From assembly GCF_020283565.1 (NCBI RefSeq), contig NC_060064.1, positions 23,890,337-23,954,336 of the forward strand: DNA of 64,000 nt, given 5' to 3'. Position 1 is the first letter of the stretch; each line of letters starts with the position of its first letter. The notes under the pieces were generated by a model that ran no database searches, had not been told where the DNA came from, and worked only from the letters and a program-made list of their open reading frames with translations. Shown in pieces: positions 52,382 through 63,799 of the stretch. The DNA is from Trifolium pratense (taxonomy: Eukaryota > Streptophyta > Magnoliopsida > Fabales > Fabaceae). The translations under genes were made by a program, and so were the position numbers.

Positions 52382-52396
52382 GCTATAGTAGCAGTT

Positions 52397-52639
52397 GGAT
52401 CGAAAAATTCTCTTTCCCTTCTTTCCAACACTCTTTTATCCTCCTAAATTTAAAATTTTGCCCTTGTAAATAAAGTTCGGAACATATTTTTCCAATTTTT
52501 CCTAGTTTAAATATCATTTTTAATGTCAAAAATAGTAGGAAAAATTCTTTCCAAACTTTATTCGTAAGGGCAAAAATATAAATCCATCAGGATAAAATAG
52601 TGTTGAGGGAGAGGGGAAGAGAATTTTTTCAGTAGGATC
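52397..52639. mobile_element. MITE next to the TRIM element
   Basis: Inverted ends of ~90 bases share AAAATTCTCTT, CAACACT and TTTTGCCCTT blocks. No target duplication is certain. Confidence 0.7.
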
Positions 52640-53485
52640 TAGTCTAGCCCTTCAAGGATCAAAGGCCATAGGCCTAAATGGGGTAAACTCAAATGTCAAA
52701 TTCGACACGGAGGAGACTATCTAATAATAGTAGGTCATGCTAACTGAAGGGAGTAAGTTAACAAGATATAGTTTAATTTGTCTAAACAAATATTTTCAAA
52801 ATATAAAATTTTCACAAATTTTAATAATAGATAATTAAGAATATTAGAAATCAAAGTTATACATTAAGGCAGAGAGTATAATTTACCGTCACATGTTTGA
52901 ATTCACTACTGAAAGGTAAAACAAATTTTAATATTTAGCCAAAAATATATATTGGACAACTTTCTTTTACATAAATATATAATTTTTGTTAAAAAAAAAA
53001 AAAATTTAACCTCAATTCATTATTAAGCTCTTTTACATAAGTATATTATTTTAAGCTCAACTCATTATTAAGCATCATAATGGGCATGTCAATGAGTTTT
53101 GCACGTATATATCTGCATAATTACAGTCTTTCATATTTCACGATGACCTGAAATTATATCAAGGGTTGAACTTTTCTCACACCAAAACCATTTTGTCTTT
53201 TGATAGTATATTTTCAAGTAAAAACAGGTTTTATCTCCATAGCCCCAGTAGTTCGGCTCGGCCTATTTCCACACTTAGGTATCAGCAAAATCACAACCAA
53301 GAATCAAAATTTGGAAAACATGTCGCACCTTGAATTCTTAAAGCTTAAATTATTATAACAATACATATAATGATGATGGAATCACAGACAAAATCATCAA
53401 ATGACAACGACAAGTAGGTTTCAAAAAACAAAAATCATCACATTTCTTTCACTACTATGATTCTCCATGTCACATGAATTGCACA
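52640..53485. other. Intergenic sequence and 3' flank of EF-1B beta
   Basis: No other gene is seen. The 3' untranslated region of the elongation factor gene probably occupies ~53340-53485. Confidence 0.5.
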
Positions 53486-55478
53486 TTCTGCAACAAAGAT
53501 TGTGAAATATCATTAGCCCAGGATTTGCACCAATATATCATTAACATCGCATCTTACGACCAAAACAAAGCAAATGAAAAAAAACATATGAAAATTACTT
53601 ACATATTTTATTGAAGGCAACAATGTCACAACTCTGAACATACTCATTGATGGGCTCAACGGTAAGATAATCCTCAACCATGTTGTCAACAGAAACCAAA
53701 TCATCGACAATAGTAAGCATGATTTGCAGTTTCTTGATACCGTATCCAACAGGAACAAGTTTGGCTATGACAGGAATAAACTAATATCAGAACCACAGAA
53801 GATAGCTAGTATAGATAAATAAAAACAAACAAATAAAATTAACAGTAAAGATGACAATAACTTCTCTACAAAACCAGGACTAGTGTTATATATTATTACA
53901 CATTTGAAAAGAGCTTTTATTGTACTATTGAAAATGGACAGTTCTATGGTGCACAAGTGAGATGAGTGTTGTCTTATACACAAGTTTGTTTCCAAAATTG
54001 GATCACTAAATCCCACATCGGTGGAAAACAAATGTGTGAATGGTATAACACTATATTAGTTGTGCACCTTACTCCCTCCGTCCCAAAATAGACGACCCGG
54101 ATGGAATAAAAACATGTCCCAAAACACTTGACCTACTCAACTTCCAATACAATACAAGTATTATACAACTATACTCTCTAATCAATACTACTTTCAATGC
54201 AATACGAGTATTTTACAACTATATTCTCTAAATCATTACTACTTTCACGATACTTTATAAGGCCATTTAAGCAAAAGTCCACATCTCTATTTAATTATTA
54301 CACTTTTCTTAAACTGTGTAAAACGGTCAAACAGATCATCTAATATGGGACGAGGGAGGGAATATACAACAAACTGAAACTAGTCATTCAGAATCATATC
54401 ATATATTATACAAAATATATCAGAATGAAAACAATCAACAATGTTCAAATATAAATATAAATAGACAGGAAAAAAAACGTAAAGAGAAAAATAACATACA
54501 TGCACCCCAAAACAACCCTTCCAACTTAACAGATCTCACTGCTTCTTCAAGCTTTTTCATGTCGGTTTCATCATCCCATGGCTTCACATCCAACAAAACA
54601 GATGATTTTCCACCTGAAATTGTCAACAGAAAACCAATACCATAAATTGATATCCGACCAGATTTCAAATGATTGAATACATGATACGACAGAAACTTAC
54701 TCTCTTTCTTTTTGCTAGATGCTTTCACGGCGGCTGCCCGTTCCGCAGCTGCCTTCTTCTCTTCCTCGGTCTCTTCACCAAACAAATCAACATCGTCATC
54801 ATCATCATCCTCGGCTTCGGTGGCCTAATCAACATTATACAATTTTACAATCAGTCATAAATCAACCAACAACTAGAGTTAAAACTCTCTAAGACAAAAA
54901 CATAACATCAACGACAATTTATCAAGTATCAATCAATCGTTTATAAAATACTTGCCTTTGTGTCAGCAGCCGGAGGAGTGGCAACAGCCTCTTCAGCAAC
55001 AAGAGAAGATTCCACGGTAACACCAGATCCCTCACCAGAAACACCGCTAACAAAGACACAAAATTCACTTCAAATTATAAAGATATAAACAAAAATGAAT
55101 GCATAAAGAATACACATAATTTGAACTACTAAATCATCATAAAACACCAAACATATTATAATTTTCAATATATAATAATAATTGACTTACGAAATTCTCA
55201 ACAAAGCATCAATGTGCTTGTACCACCTAGCCACATTAACAAATTCAACTGATGGAACAGATGGCAAAGCTGAATAGACAGTGATATCATCCTTTGAAGC
55301 TTGGTAACTAGAAATCAAATCAAATCAAAAAACAATTTCATAAGAAACAAAAATAAATCAAATAAATTTTTTTAAAAAGTAACATAACATACCCAGTGAT
55401 GTAACTGCGTGTAAGAAGGTACTCATTGAGCTTCTTCAAACCAGATTCAGATTTAAGGTTATAGAATGTGACTGCCAT
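53486..55478 (-). CDS. Elongation factor 1B beta-type subunit (eEF1B guanine nucleotide exchange factor)
   Basis: The protein recharges eEF1A with GTP during translation elongation. Exons 55393-55478, 55191-55307, 54956-55046, 54701-54824, 54500-54613, 53603-53764 and 53486-53487 give 231 residues. A GST-C-like N-terminus (~1-70) is followed by an Ala/Glu linker and an acidic [11 protein letters not shown] patch at ~105-113. The exchange domain includes [20 protein letters not shown] and [13 protein letters not shown], and the protein ends AFNKI. Intron 3 uses a GC donor (AAG|GCAAGT). The last intron splits the stop codon after its first base. Intron 5 contains a Stowaway MITE. A 5' untranslated intron (donor near 55705, acceptor near 55500) is possible. 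Confidence 0.92.
54072..54360. mobile_element. Stowaway MITE in intron 5 of eEF1B beta
   Basis: The left end reads CTCCCTCCGTCCCAAAATAG after TA, and the right end is GGGACGAGGGAGG, followed shortly by TA. This is the standard Stowaway (Tc1/mariner) end. Confidence 0.9.
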
Positions 55479-55924
55479 TTTTGTTTATTGAACTTCTACA
55501 AAACAATCATAACAATAACAATAACAATTACTTACAATACTAATAACCCAACAACATGAATAAACAAAAAATTCAATTTTTTCAACATTCAAATAAAACC
55601 CTACACATGCAGTTAAAACTAAAAGACAATACTTGCACGTTAACAGAACACAGTACACAAAAAAAAAAAAACAAAGAAAGTGAGTAAGAAGAAGAATAAG
55701 AGACCTTGTTAGGAAAGACAGTGAGATGGAGTTGCAGCGGCAGAGACGAGAAACAGAAAATAGGGTTCGAAAGTTGAGATTTTTTTAGAGAGACGTATTA
55801 ATTAATTAATTAATTAATTGCTTCTTTTTTGGTTAATGGGCTTTGGTTTTTTTTTTTGAGTTTTACTTTTTTCCACCCCCTAAAAATCCCTACGCAACCC
55901 CTCACTTTTTAGGAAGTGGACTCC
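55479..55924. other. 5' region of eEF1B beta
   Basis: Likely 5' untranslated sequence and promoter. It includes a probable 5' intron, a pyrimidine-rich block and an ATTA repeat at ~55797-55820. Confidence 0.55.
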
Positions 55925-56262
55925 ATTCGCACTCTGGTTTGAATTAGATAGAGGGGAGGTGAGGGAATATTTTTAATAAAGGGTAATTTTGGAAAAAACT
56001 CTCAAATATCTCAAATATTATATTATTTTTTTTTTAAACCCTAAGGATTTACAAAAAAAATAAATTTATTTGAGATATTTGAGAGTTTCTAAAAAAACAA
56101 TATTTGAGAGAGTTTAAAAAAAAGAGTATATATAATATTTGAGAGAGTTTCTACAAAAATAAAAAATAAAAATAATTGAGATAAAGTTTCTACCAAAATT
56201 ATCCTTTATTAAAAATATTATCTCACCTCCCCTCCCCTCCATCTGCTTCGAACCAAACCGAC
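55925..56262. mobile_element. MITE with GAGGGGAGGTGAG ends
   Basis: Inverted ends share GAGGGGAGGTGAG, AATATTTTTAATAAAGG and TAATTTTGG. The centre has repeated TATTTGAGAG blocks. Confidence 0.75.
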
Positions 56263-56267
56263 TCTAA

Positions 56268-56737
56268 GGGCCCGTTTGGCCTAGCTTTTTTTAGGAGTAG
56301 AAGCTCTTTTAATCATAAAGCTAGAAATAATAACTTTTTAACCAAAGTTAAAGTTGTTTGGTAAATTTTAATTTTTTTTGTAAAAAAATATTTAAAAGTT
56401 GTTATAATATGGTTAAAACTTAAAAGATATATTTGATAATATATTATTATATTTTTATTTTTATTTTTTGGTTTATAACCCTCTGGTTTCTAGGGGAAAG
56501 GGGCCTTAGTAGTTCATAGGTCGGCCGCGAGGTAAGTAAAGTCTGGCCAAGAAATTGTTCCACCCAGGAATCGAACCCGGGTTTTCCCGAAATCCGTCCT
56601 TTTTGGTGAAGCTCATTAACCACTTGAGCCTAGAAACTTTTTTTTTTTTTTACTATAGCTTTTAGAAATTGTTGTTTGGCCTAACTTCTTACTTTTAAGT
56701 AAAAAGAAGAGGAAAAAAAGTTAGGCCAAACGGACCC
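56268..56737. mobile_element. Tourist-like MITE with an inserted SINE
   Basis: The ends GGGCCCGTTTGGCCTA and their complement are flanked by TAA (56265-56267 and 56738-56740), as in PIF/Harbinger elements. The inner ~56470-56640 contains a tRNA-like unit, described separately, which accounts for the 470-base length. Confidence 0.8.
56470..56640 (-). repeat. tRNA-derived SINE inside the Tourist-like MITE
   Basis: On the minus strand an A-box-like CTCAAGTGGTTAATG is followed by a perfect B box, GGGTTCGATTCC. It differs from SINE families A to C. Confidence 0.65.
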
Positions 56738-56740
56738 TAA

Positions 56741-58717
56741 GTAGCGAGTGACAATATTTTTTACTCAAACCCAATGTTTGCGCCCCCTTGCATGAAAAAA
56801 TTATGAACCTTATAAAAATTTAGCCACTGTCCAATACCATATTTTATTTGGCCACTTGAGGGGTTACGACATTATCCATCAATCACAGACACACACTGTA
56901 TAATTCTATAAATTGATTTTTTTTTAATCACTCGCAGTGTTACATTCGAAATCTTTGAGGTGAATGCTAATGTGTGCTGATTACGTTGCTTCACTTGGTC
57001 ATCATGCTGACTTTTCTTGCAATATTTTTTATTCTACATCTCCTTTGTTATGTTACTTGACACTGATAGATGTACAAATATTTATGTTAGTCAATTGATT
57101 TCCGTTTAAAATTGTGTTAAAACTTTGTTGAGTTGCGAGGGCCGAGGGGAAGAGGAATCTGATGATCATCACATTAGGCTATAAGTGGTTTGAACACCAC
57201 ATCATCACCCAAAACTTTAAGACAATAGCTACACATATCATCTCACTTATATGTTGCTCAACACCTACTTTTTCATCTAATGTGAAACTTTTAACTCACT
57301 TGACAAATCGACAAACTGTATTTTCTGCTGTTTTCTGGGAGAGAGAGGGCAAAGCTTCTTGTTTTCCTTTTCTTGTATGAATAAACACAGCAAGCAACTG
57401 ATGAAAGAACATGTAATTGTGATAGTATAGATAGCATTGAAGGTTAAAGTTTCAGCTTCGTCAGAAAAAATAAATAAATAAATTACACAAGTAAACAGAT
57501 TTTGAAGTTGCTGTGCTGAAATATTACAAAGTTATGATTCCTAAGGAAAACAAGACCTGTGTTATAAGTTAAATGCATGTATCCAAATTTTGGCTTAAAA
57601 GGTTTAGAGGCAAACTAATGAAACTGAGTGAAAAATGTTGAAGTGAAAAATGTTCACAATTAAAAAACAGGAAGGAAAATTATGCATGTGCCTGTTCACA
57701 AAATTTTGGTTTCAAAGCTGAGTGCAATGTTCACAACAGAAAATCTGATCAGAGTTTCTTCATTTTTAAGAACTCCTACCTACAACTGAAAATCACCAGT
57801 TACCGTACTAAACTCAATTTATTCTCTCATTCCGATAAGACAAATGTGCTTTTTATCCGTTCAGATCCTGATCAGACTATGTAATGTTATGCTGCAATAA
57901 ACCAAAGCATCTGCAACATGTCAGATTGAGATTGAACTGTAAGTTGGTTCGTACACTTAGGGAGGGCAATGCTTGTGAAACTTTTTGGTCGGAAAAAGGT
58001 AACATGATTGTTTGAAGAGTTTTGAGACTCCTCCTCATGGACTAAGCTGTCATTTTCAAGCTGATGCTAGAGAGATGCAATTCATGCGAGTATACGATGT
58101 TCTGTTTCTTTTTCCTTTTGTTTCCTTTCCACGCTGTAGTGATGGTTTAATGTGTAATTTTCCACCGTCACCACGAGCCTAAGTACGTGTTTATTCACGG
58201 TCGAGTAGTGGTAGATGCACGTACAATTCAAACTACAGTTTGTACCATCTTACACTTCACAGTGAAAGAACTCAAATCATGTGGTGGAAGTGATTGAACA
58301 CAATTCCAAACTATGACTAATATTAAAAGTAGAGATGGCTTCTGTGGCGGCAATGCATTGAGACACAAGAAATTGGCATCTCGCCGAAGTTCCAATCAGA
58401 CATGACAATTGTGGCTAGTTATCACAAAGTGATTGATGGATTGAACTTGGTGTAGAAAAGTTCATCTCTTGGCTTCACAGTTAAAGAGTCAAAGGACTTT
58501 TTGTCAGAAACTAGTTGTTGATACATGCACAACACATTCTTTATAAAAACCACAATGCATGTTTTCATTCAGCACAGTGACATCGCTCCGAGTATCTTCA
58601 TAATCTTTAACAAAATTAATCTCAAACTTACTCTCTTTCAACTCTATTCCTAATGTCACATTTTATCATAACATGCATTATCAGCCATGGATAGGGATTA
58701 ATGACCAAGCTTCATTG
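56741..58717. other. Intergenic sequence and 3' flank of the PPR gene
   Basis: No gene is recognised; open frames are short. The part next to 58717 is probably the 3' untranslated region of the PPR gene. Confidence 0.5.
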
Positions 58718-60748
58718 TTATCTTGTAAAATCCAATGATTTACCACCACTTGAAGTACAAGCAGAAATCCATTTCCTTCTATCCTGACTGGCTTTATCAT
58801 CCATGTCATCACCCTCATCAACTGTTGACAAGGTTAGATGTTCAGATGAGGTGTGCTTCCTCACATTGCTTTGTAACTTGTGAAGAACCCTCCATGTCAC
58901 ACAATCAGGGATCACTCCATTCCTATTCATCTCTCTAACAATTTGGTAAGCTTCTCTTTTCAAACCTAAATTGCAAGCACAGTTGATCAGAATATTATAG
59001 CTATATATATTTGGAAAGACCCCAAAATCTACTAATTCATACAAGAAATGACAAGCCTCGTTAAATTTGCCAGAACCACATAGCCCTTTCAGAATGGCTG
59101 CATAAACAAAATTATCATGGATCCCTGAAGGCCATATAACACTCTGCCAAAAATTCTTTGCCTCTTCTATTTGATCACATTCACATAGGCCTTCTACCAT
59201 AACTGTATAAGTGGTACTATCTGGAGTAATGCCGTCACCAGCCATGTTATTAAAAATCCTGAATGCATCATTTGGTCTTTTAAGTTTGTATAGGCATCTG
59301 ATAAGAACATTATATGTTACAACACCAGGCTTCAAACCATTTTCAGGCATCACTTTATTGAACAGATCAAAAGCTTCATCGACTTTTTCAGCATCCAATA
59401 GACCTGAAATCAATGTAGTGAAGGTCACAACATCAGGTGCACAAAATTTACCCAATAACATGTCATCCAATACTTTTAAAGCTTCATCAACCCTCCCCAT
59501 CTTGCAAAAACCATTGATAACTGTGTTGAGGGTAATCACATCGGTCTCACACTGGCTCTCAAGCATAAACACAAGCACATTCAAAAGCTCTGTTGGATTG
59601 TTCACAAGACAGAGAGCTCTCAAATAGATGTTGTAAATCCTAGTCTTGTCAACACCTTTCTTAGACAACATGAGTTTAAGAACTTCCCTTGCCTTGTCCA
59701 CATCTAATACACGACACAGAGCTTCCACCAATACCATGTAAGTATGCTCGCACAGCGAGAATCCAAATTCAGCTCCTTCCTCTAACAACTGATAACCTCT
59801 CATACAATCACCATCCTTGCTTAGTCCATGTATGATAAAATTGTACGACACGTCACTCGGAATAAACCCTCTCTTCCTCATCAAATAAACAATCCTAGCT
59901 GCTCCATGATACCTTCCAACTTTGCAGAATGAATCAATCATCTGCCCATAAACCACCTCCCCCGACAAACTACTACCACACGGCATCTCTTCTGCAATCT
60001 CAAAAACTTCATTAAAAAACCCTTCTTTACACAAAGAATCAATCAAATTTGCAAAAGCAGCAACCTTCACACCCAACTCAACTTCCAAATTCATCCTCTC
60101 CCACAACTTGCACATCAACTCTCTCCCACTTTCCAAATCCCTCTCCCGAAGAAACCCGCGAATCAATACACTATAAGTCATCGAATTCGGCACTAAACCA
60201 CTTTCAAGCATTTCATCAAACACCTTAATTGCATCCCTTATTCCACCAACTGAACAATACCCATTAATCAAAGTGGTATAAGTAACAACATTGGGACAAT
60301 GCCCACGATTCTTCATGTCGAAAAACAATCTATGAGCATCAAACGGTCGATGAATCAAACAAAACTGGTCCATCAAACGGTTGTAGTTAACCAAAGAAGG
60401 AACAAAACCAGGTTTGGTTTGGATCAAGGATTTGACTAGAGTCCATGTTTGAAGTGGGGTTTTGGAACGGAGTAACCGAGCAAGGAGGAGGTTACATGTT
60501 CGGTGATCGGGAATTGAACCGGAGGAGAGGAAAAGGGAGAAACGTTGATGGGCTTCGGTGAAACGATTGGAGTCACAGAGAGTGTGGATGATGGTGGCAA
60601 TGGTGTGTTGTGTTGGTTGAAATGAGAGAGATGAAGGAATGGTTGAAAATGGGAGAGTGAGTAGAATGAAGGGTTTGTGGGGAAGAATGAGAAAAGTGAG
60701 TAATTTTTTCTTCCATTGATAACATCTTGTTAAGGTTGTTGTTTGCAT
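58718..60748 (-). CDS. Pentatricopeptide repeat (PPR) protein, P class
   Basis: PPR proteins bind organelle RNA in a sequence-specific way and help process, edit or translate it. The uninterrupted frame codes for 676 residues without introns, as is usual for this family. The first ~45 residues are Thr-, Leu-, Lys- and Arg-rich with almost no acids and fit a mitochondrial or plastid targeting peptide. From ~75 to ~640 there are about 14-15 repeats of 35 residues, for example VVTYTTLINGYC, SMTYSVLIRGF and GVVTYNVLIRCL. No E, DYW or SMR domain follows; the end is a short polar tail. The target RNA cannot be predicted by eye. Confidence 0.93.
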   Translation of the reverse strand: MQTTTLTRCYQWKKKLLTFLILPHKPFILLTLPFSTIPSSLSFQPTQHTIATIIHTLCDSNRFTEAHQRFSLFLSSGSIPDHRTCNLLLARLLRSKTPLQTWTLVKSLIQTKPGFVPSLVNYNRLMDQFCLIHRPFDAHRLFFDMKNRGHCPNVVTYTTLINGYCSVGGIRDAIKVFDEMLESGLVPNSMTYSVLIRGFLRERDLESGRELMCKLWERMNLEVELGVKVAAFANLIDSLCKEGFFNEVFEIAEEMPCGSSLSGEVVYGQMIDSFCKVGRYHGAARIVYLMRKRGFIPSDVSYNFIIHGLSKDGDCMRGYQLLEEGAEFGFSLCEHTYMVLVEALCRVLDVDKAREVLKLMLSKKGVDKTRIYNIYLRALCLVNNPTELLNVLVFMLESQCETDVITLNTVINGFCKMGRVDEALKVLDDMLLGKFCAPDVVTFTTLISGLLDAEKVDEAFDLFNKVMPENGLKPGVVTYNVLIRCLYKLKRPNDAFRIFNNMAGDGITPDSTTYTVMVEGLCECDQIEEAKNFWQSVIWPSGIHDNFVYAAILKGLCGSGKFNEACHFLYELVDFGVFPNIYSYNILINCACNLGLKREAYQIVREMNRNGVIPDCVTWRVLHKLQSNVRKHTSSEHLTLSTVDEGDDMDDKASQDRRKWISACTSSGGKSLDFTR

Positions 60749-60991
60749 GGTCGGGAATACAAAGCGAAGACACCTCTGTCACTTGCATTACTATGTTTCA
60801 TTTGAAGGCAAGTAAACTTATGATTTTTCATTAGTAGCAATAAATTGATTTTTTTTCTCCTGTACCCCTCTTTTTCTGCTAAATTTGAGTAATATCCCTG
60901 TTTTTAAAAAAATTTGCGTAATACCCCTATTTTGGAAGGAATGTTGCCGGAACAGTGTAAAGCACATGGCGGAAACGGGAAATGTGCCATG

Positions 60992-61170
60992 CAGGGGGTG
61001 ATGGCGGAAACGGGAAACGTGCCATGCAGGGGTGATGGCGGAAACGGGAAATCCGCCATTGACCGGCCTAGATCAGCGCGCGTCAGTCCGCGTCAGTCCT
61101 TGCTGCAGTTTATGCAGTTTATGTTTTTTTTTTTTTGTCTTTTGCTGTTTTTTTTTTTTCGTTTACATTA
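60992..61170 (+). repeat. Left terminal inverted repeat of the MULE
   Basis: The repeat holds three units starting ATGGCGGAAACGGGAAA (60965, 61001, 61035), then a GC-rich block with GATCAGCGCGCGTCAG, then T-rich runs. The counterpart is at 63800-64000. Confidence 0.9.
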
Positions 61171-61490
61171 AAAAAAAATACTTAAAAATGTTTTTTTTTT
61201 AAAAGAAATTAATAATAATAATTTATAAAAATAAAAATTATTATGATTGAAAATGATTAAGAAAATATAAAATTATTGTATCTGGTTTATTTTTCATATT
61301 ATGTCAATATTTTATGTTTTATGTTTGTGTAATTCTATTAATGATGTAATCCTAAATTTACTAATTTTAGTTTATTTTTTGATATCGTATGAATGTGGAC
61401 AATAATATGTGTTATTTAAAATATGATATTAATTTATTGATAACATAATAGAAACACGTACGGAAGAAATTACATTAAAAAAAATTACTT

Positions 61491-62580
61491 TTAATTTGAG
61501 GGTCCGGCTGCATTAGGACATTCATGACACTTATGACCCGGCACCCGACATAAGCCACAACGATTCTCTCTTTTTTCGAACTCGTCCATTTCAGTTCTAA
61601 TACGAGAATTTTTTGGACGTCCTCTCTTAGTTCTTTTCATATCGAGGCGGGGGCAAACAACGTCACCTAAATAATCAGGCCACAAACCCTGGTTTCGAAC
61701 TGCTGGGAAGGGTCTGTCATACACAGCAAATACAGTGGCAGCTTTGTAGACATCATCAATGAATGGTTCATAGGAAAGGTTAGCATGAGAACAAGCAGCA
61801 ATAACATGCGAACAAGGCAAATGTAAAGCCTGGAACTTTCCACAGTCGCACATTTTTTCTTTCAACTCTACTTTAAAAATATCCATTGGTCGGCCTTCAT
61901 GGGGATCCTCAGTTTCCTCCACTATAAATGTATAATTTTGCCGATCAAACTGGTTGACTACATGTGAGTTTGACTTATGCACTGCCTCTGAAATCCTTTC
62001 CTGACACGCTTCAGTATACTGTTGACCAGAAGCAAACACAGCTGCTGACTGCTTTCCTCGTGTTACAAAAAGTTTTGCCATCCTATAATATGTTGCTTGG
62101 ACCAAAGCTGTGATTGGTAGCCCGCGGATATCCTTGAACACTGAGTTCATTGCCTCAGCCAGATTACTTGTCATGTGACCCCACCGGATACCTCCATCAT
62201 ATGCTTGCGTCCATTTTGGTTTCGGGAGATCATCAACCCACGCCAAAGCCGTTGGACTTTTTTTCGCAATCTTATGCCGCCAGTACATGAATGTAGGCTC
62301 GCTTGGTGCATACCCTATAGAGTCGAAAAAATATGTTTAATTTAATATAGTACGAGCAACTAAAATTGTATAAAACTTTACATAATTGTAGATATTTACC
62401 CATGTTAACAGCATATTTCCGAAGTTTTCTGTTTTTGATTGCCCTCATAAAGTTCTGCGCGATGTGTCGAATGCAATACACATGCGACGAAGAGTGGTTC
62501 CATCCATTTGAAGGGTTTTCAAAAGCACTTTTAATAGATGCATGCCTATCAAGGAGATCCAGCACACAATTTAGTTGCCG
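61491..62580 (-). pseudogene. MULE transposase, C-terminal half (SWIM zinc finger)
   Basis: Two exons (62580-62401 region and 62314-61491) join across an intron with good GT-AG sites. The first holds DRHASIKSAF and HVYCIRHIAQNF, the end of the MULE transposase core. The second holds NLAEAMNSVFKDIR, the SWIM zinc finger (CDCGKFQALHLPCSHVIAAC) and a C-terminal CCHC knuckle (CGLCRVPGHKCHEC). The catalytic N-terminal part is missing: homology ends at ~62580. The protein cannot catalyse transposition itself. Confidence 0.88.
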
Positions 62581-62584
62581 CTAA

Positions 62585-63676
62585 TATTATGCTTGATCAT
62601 ATAGAGCCATCTGGGGTAATATATATATATATATATATATATTATCTTCTTTCTTTTATTATTTTTATACTAAACTCATACACTATTAAATCTCTAATAT
62701 ATATTTTTTAACCTCGCAGTTTATTTGGACTCCTTACGATATTTCTCAAACGTTGTATCCAGTGGACGTAGAATGTTGGTCGGCAACCACATATCTCATT
62801 AATTTTGGGATTGTTGAGTACCACCAAACTGACAGAGTCCGATTACAATTTGGACTTAATCATGTCGCAAGGGACGACGCGCAAATCATGGAACATTACC
62901 ATGAGATAGACATGCGCAAAAATGTTCATGATTGGGCCGCCAAATTTCATGCTGAAATCCAACACTGGAATCATCGAAATATTCGTGCTCTACAAGGAGA
63001 TCTTGCCGATGTTGTACCACTGATGCATTCAAACGAGTATTTGCATCAATATACAAGAGACTACATGCCATATGTCTCTGACAATTATTATTTGAACGAC
63101 CCACGTCCACGTCCTGATATGCCGCCACAATATGCCAATAGCCCACATTCTTATACCCAACAACAACAACAATACACCAACATCCCATATACCCAACAAC
63201 AACAACAACAACAAGAAACTTGTATCCCAGATCCACCACCATTCACCCAACAACAACATCCATTTACCCAACATACCATGTCATTTACTGAATCCGATTT
63301 TATGACCCCACAGCAACTAACGCGGAATTTCTTCGGATACGACCGCGCCGACTTCGAATCACCGGGAACTCGACAATTCAATGAGAATTACTCAAATTAT
63401 TTTCCACCTGGTGAATTCACACAACCCCAACAAACCCAACAAGTCTCTCAAGATTTACCGTGGACAGAATTATCAGGCAATTATTTAAACTCAACGTGGA
63501 CTCAAGGTCAAGGTTCAACGTCGGCTTTCGGTCAACCCGCTCCACGCAATGAAGGTATAAATTTTCTTGGAGTTCCAGATAATAATCCAAACGAGGACGG
63601 CGGTGATGTAGAAATATTTGGAGTTGGACTTCGTGCTCGTACTCGTCCCCCTTGTGGCACCGGTGGATGCCTATAG
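62585..63676 (+). pseudogene. Plant mobile domain (PMD) protein, C-terminal half, within the MULE
   Basis: A short exon ending at 62615 (LDHIEPSG) is spliced to 62720-63676. The second exon starts FIWTPYD and has LINFGIVEYHQTDRVRLQFG, the conserved end of the plant mobile domain (MAIN/MAIL1 family). It continues into a Gln- and Pro-rich tail with QQQQQQQ runs and ends with CGTGGC. The N-terminal part of the domain is absent. PMD genes are often carried by Mutator-like elements; whether this one has a function is unknown. The open reading frame of exon 2 is intact. Confidence 0.82.
62618..62645. repeat. (AT)n microsatellite in the PMD gene intron
   Basis: About 12 AT units directly after the splice donor of the short first exon. 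Confidence 0.9.
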
Positions 63677-63799
63677 TGTTTTAGTTTGTATTATTAGTAC
63701 TATTGTAATAAAAAATATTTCGCAATATATATTAAGTTTGTATCATAATATTTTATTGTGTTAAATTATATTAAGTTTTTTTAATAATAATTTTAAGAT

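Noticed and set aside
53935..54060. Solo TRIM LTR containing TCCCACATCGG
   Set aside because: The motif is common in several repeat types, and no LTR edges or duplication are visible.
62886..63381. Val- and Cys-rich open frames on the minus strand
   Set aside because: They are antisense to the CAA-repeat-rich tail of the PMD gene.
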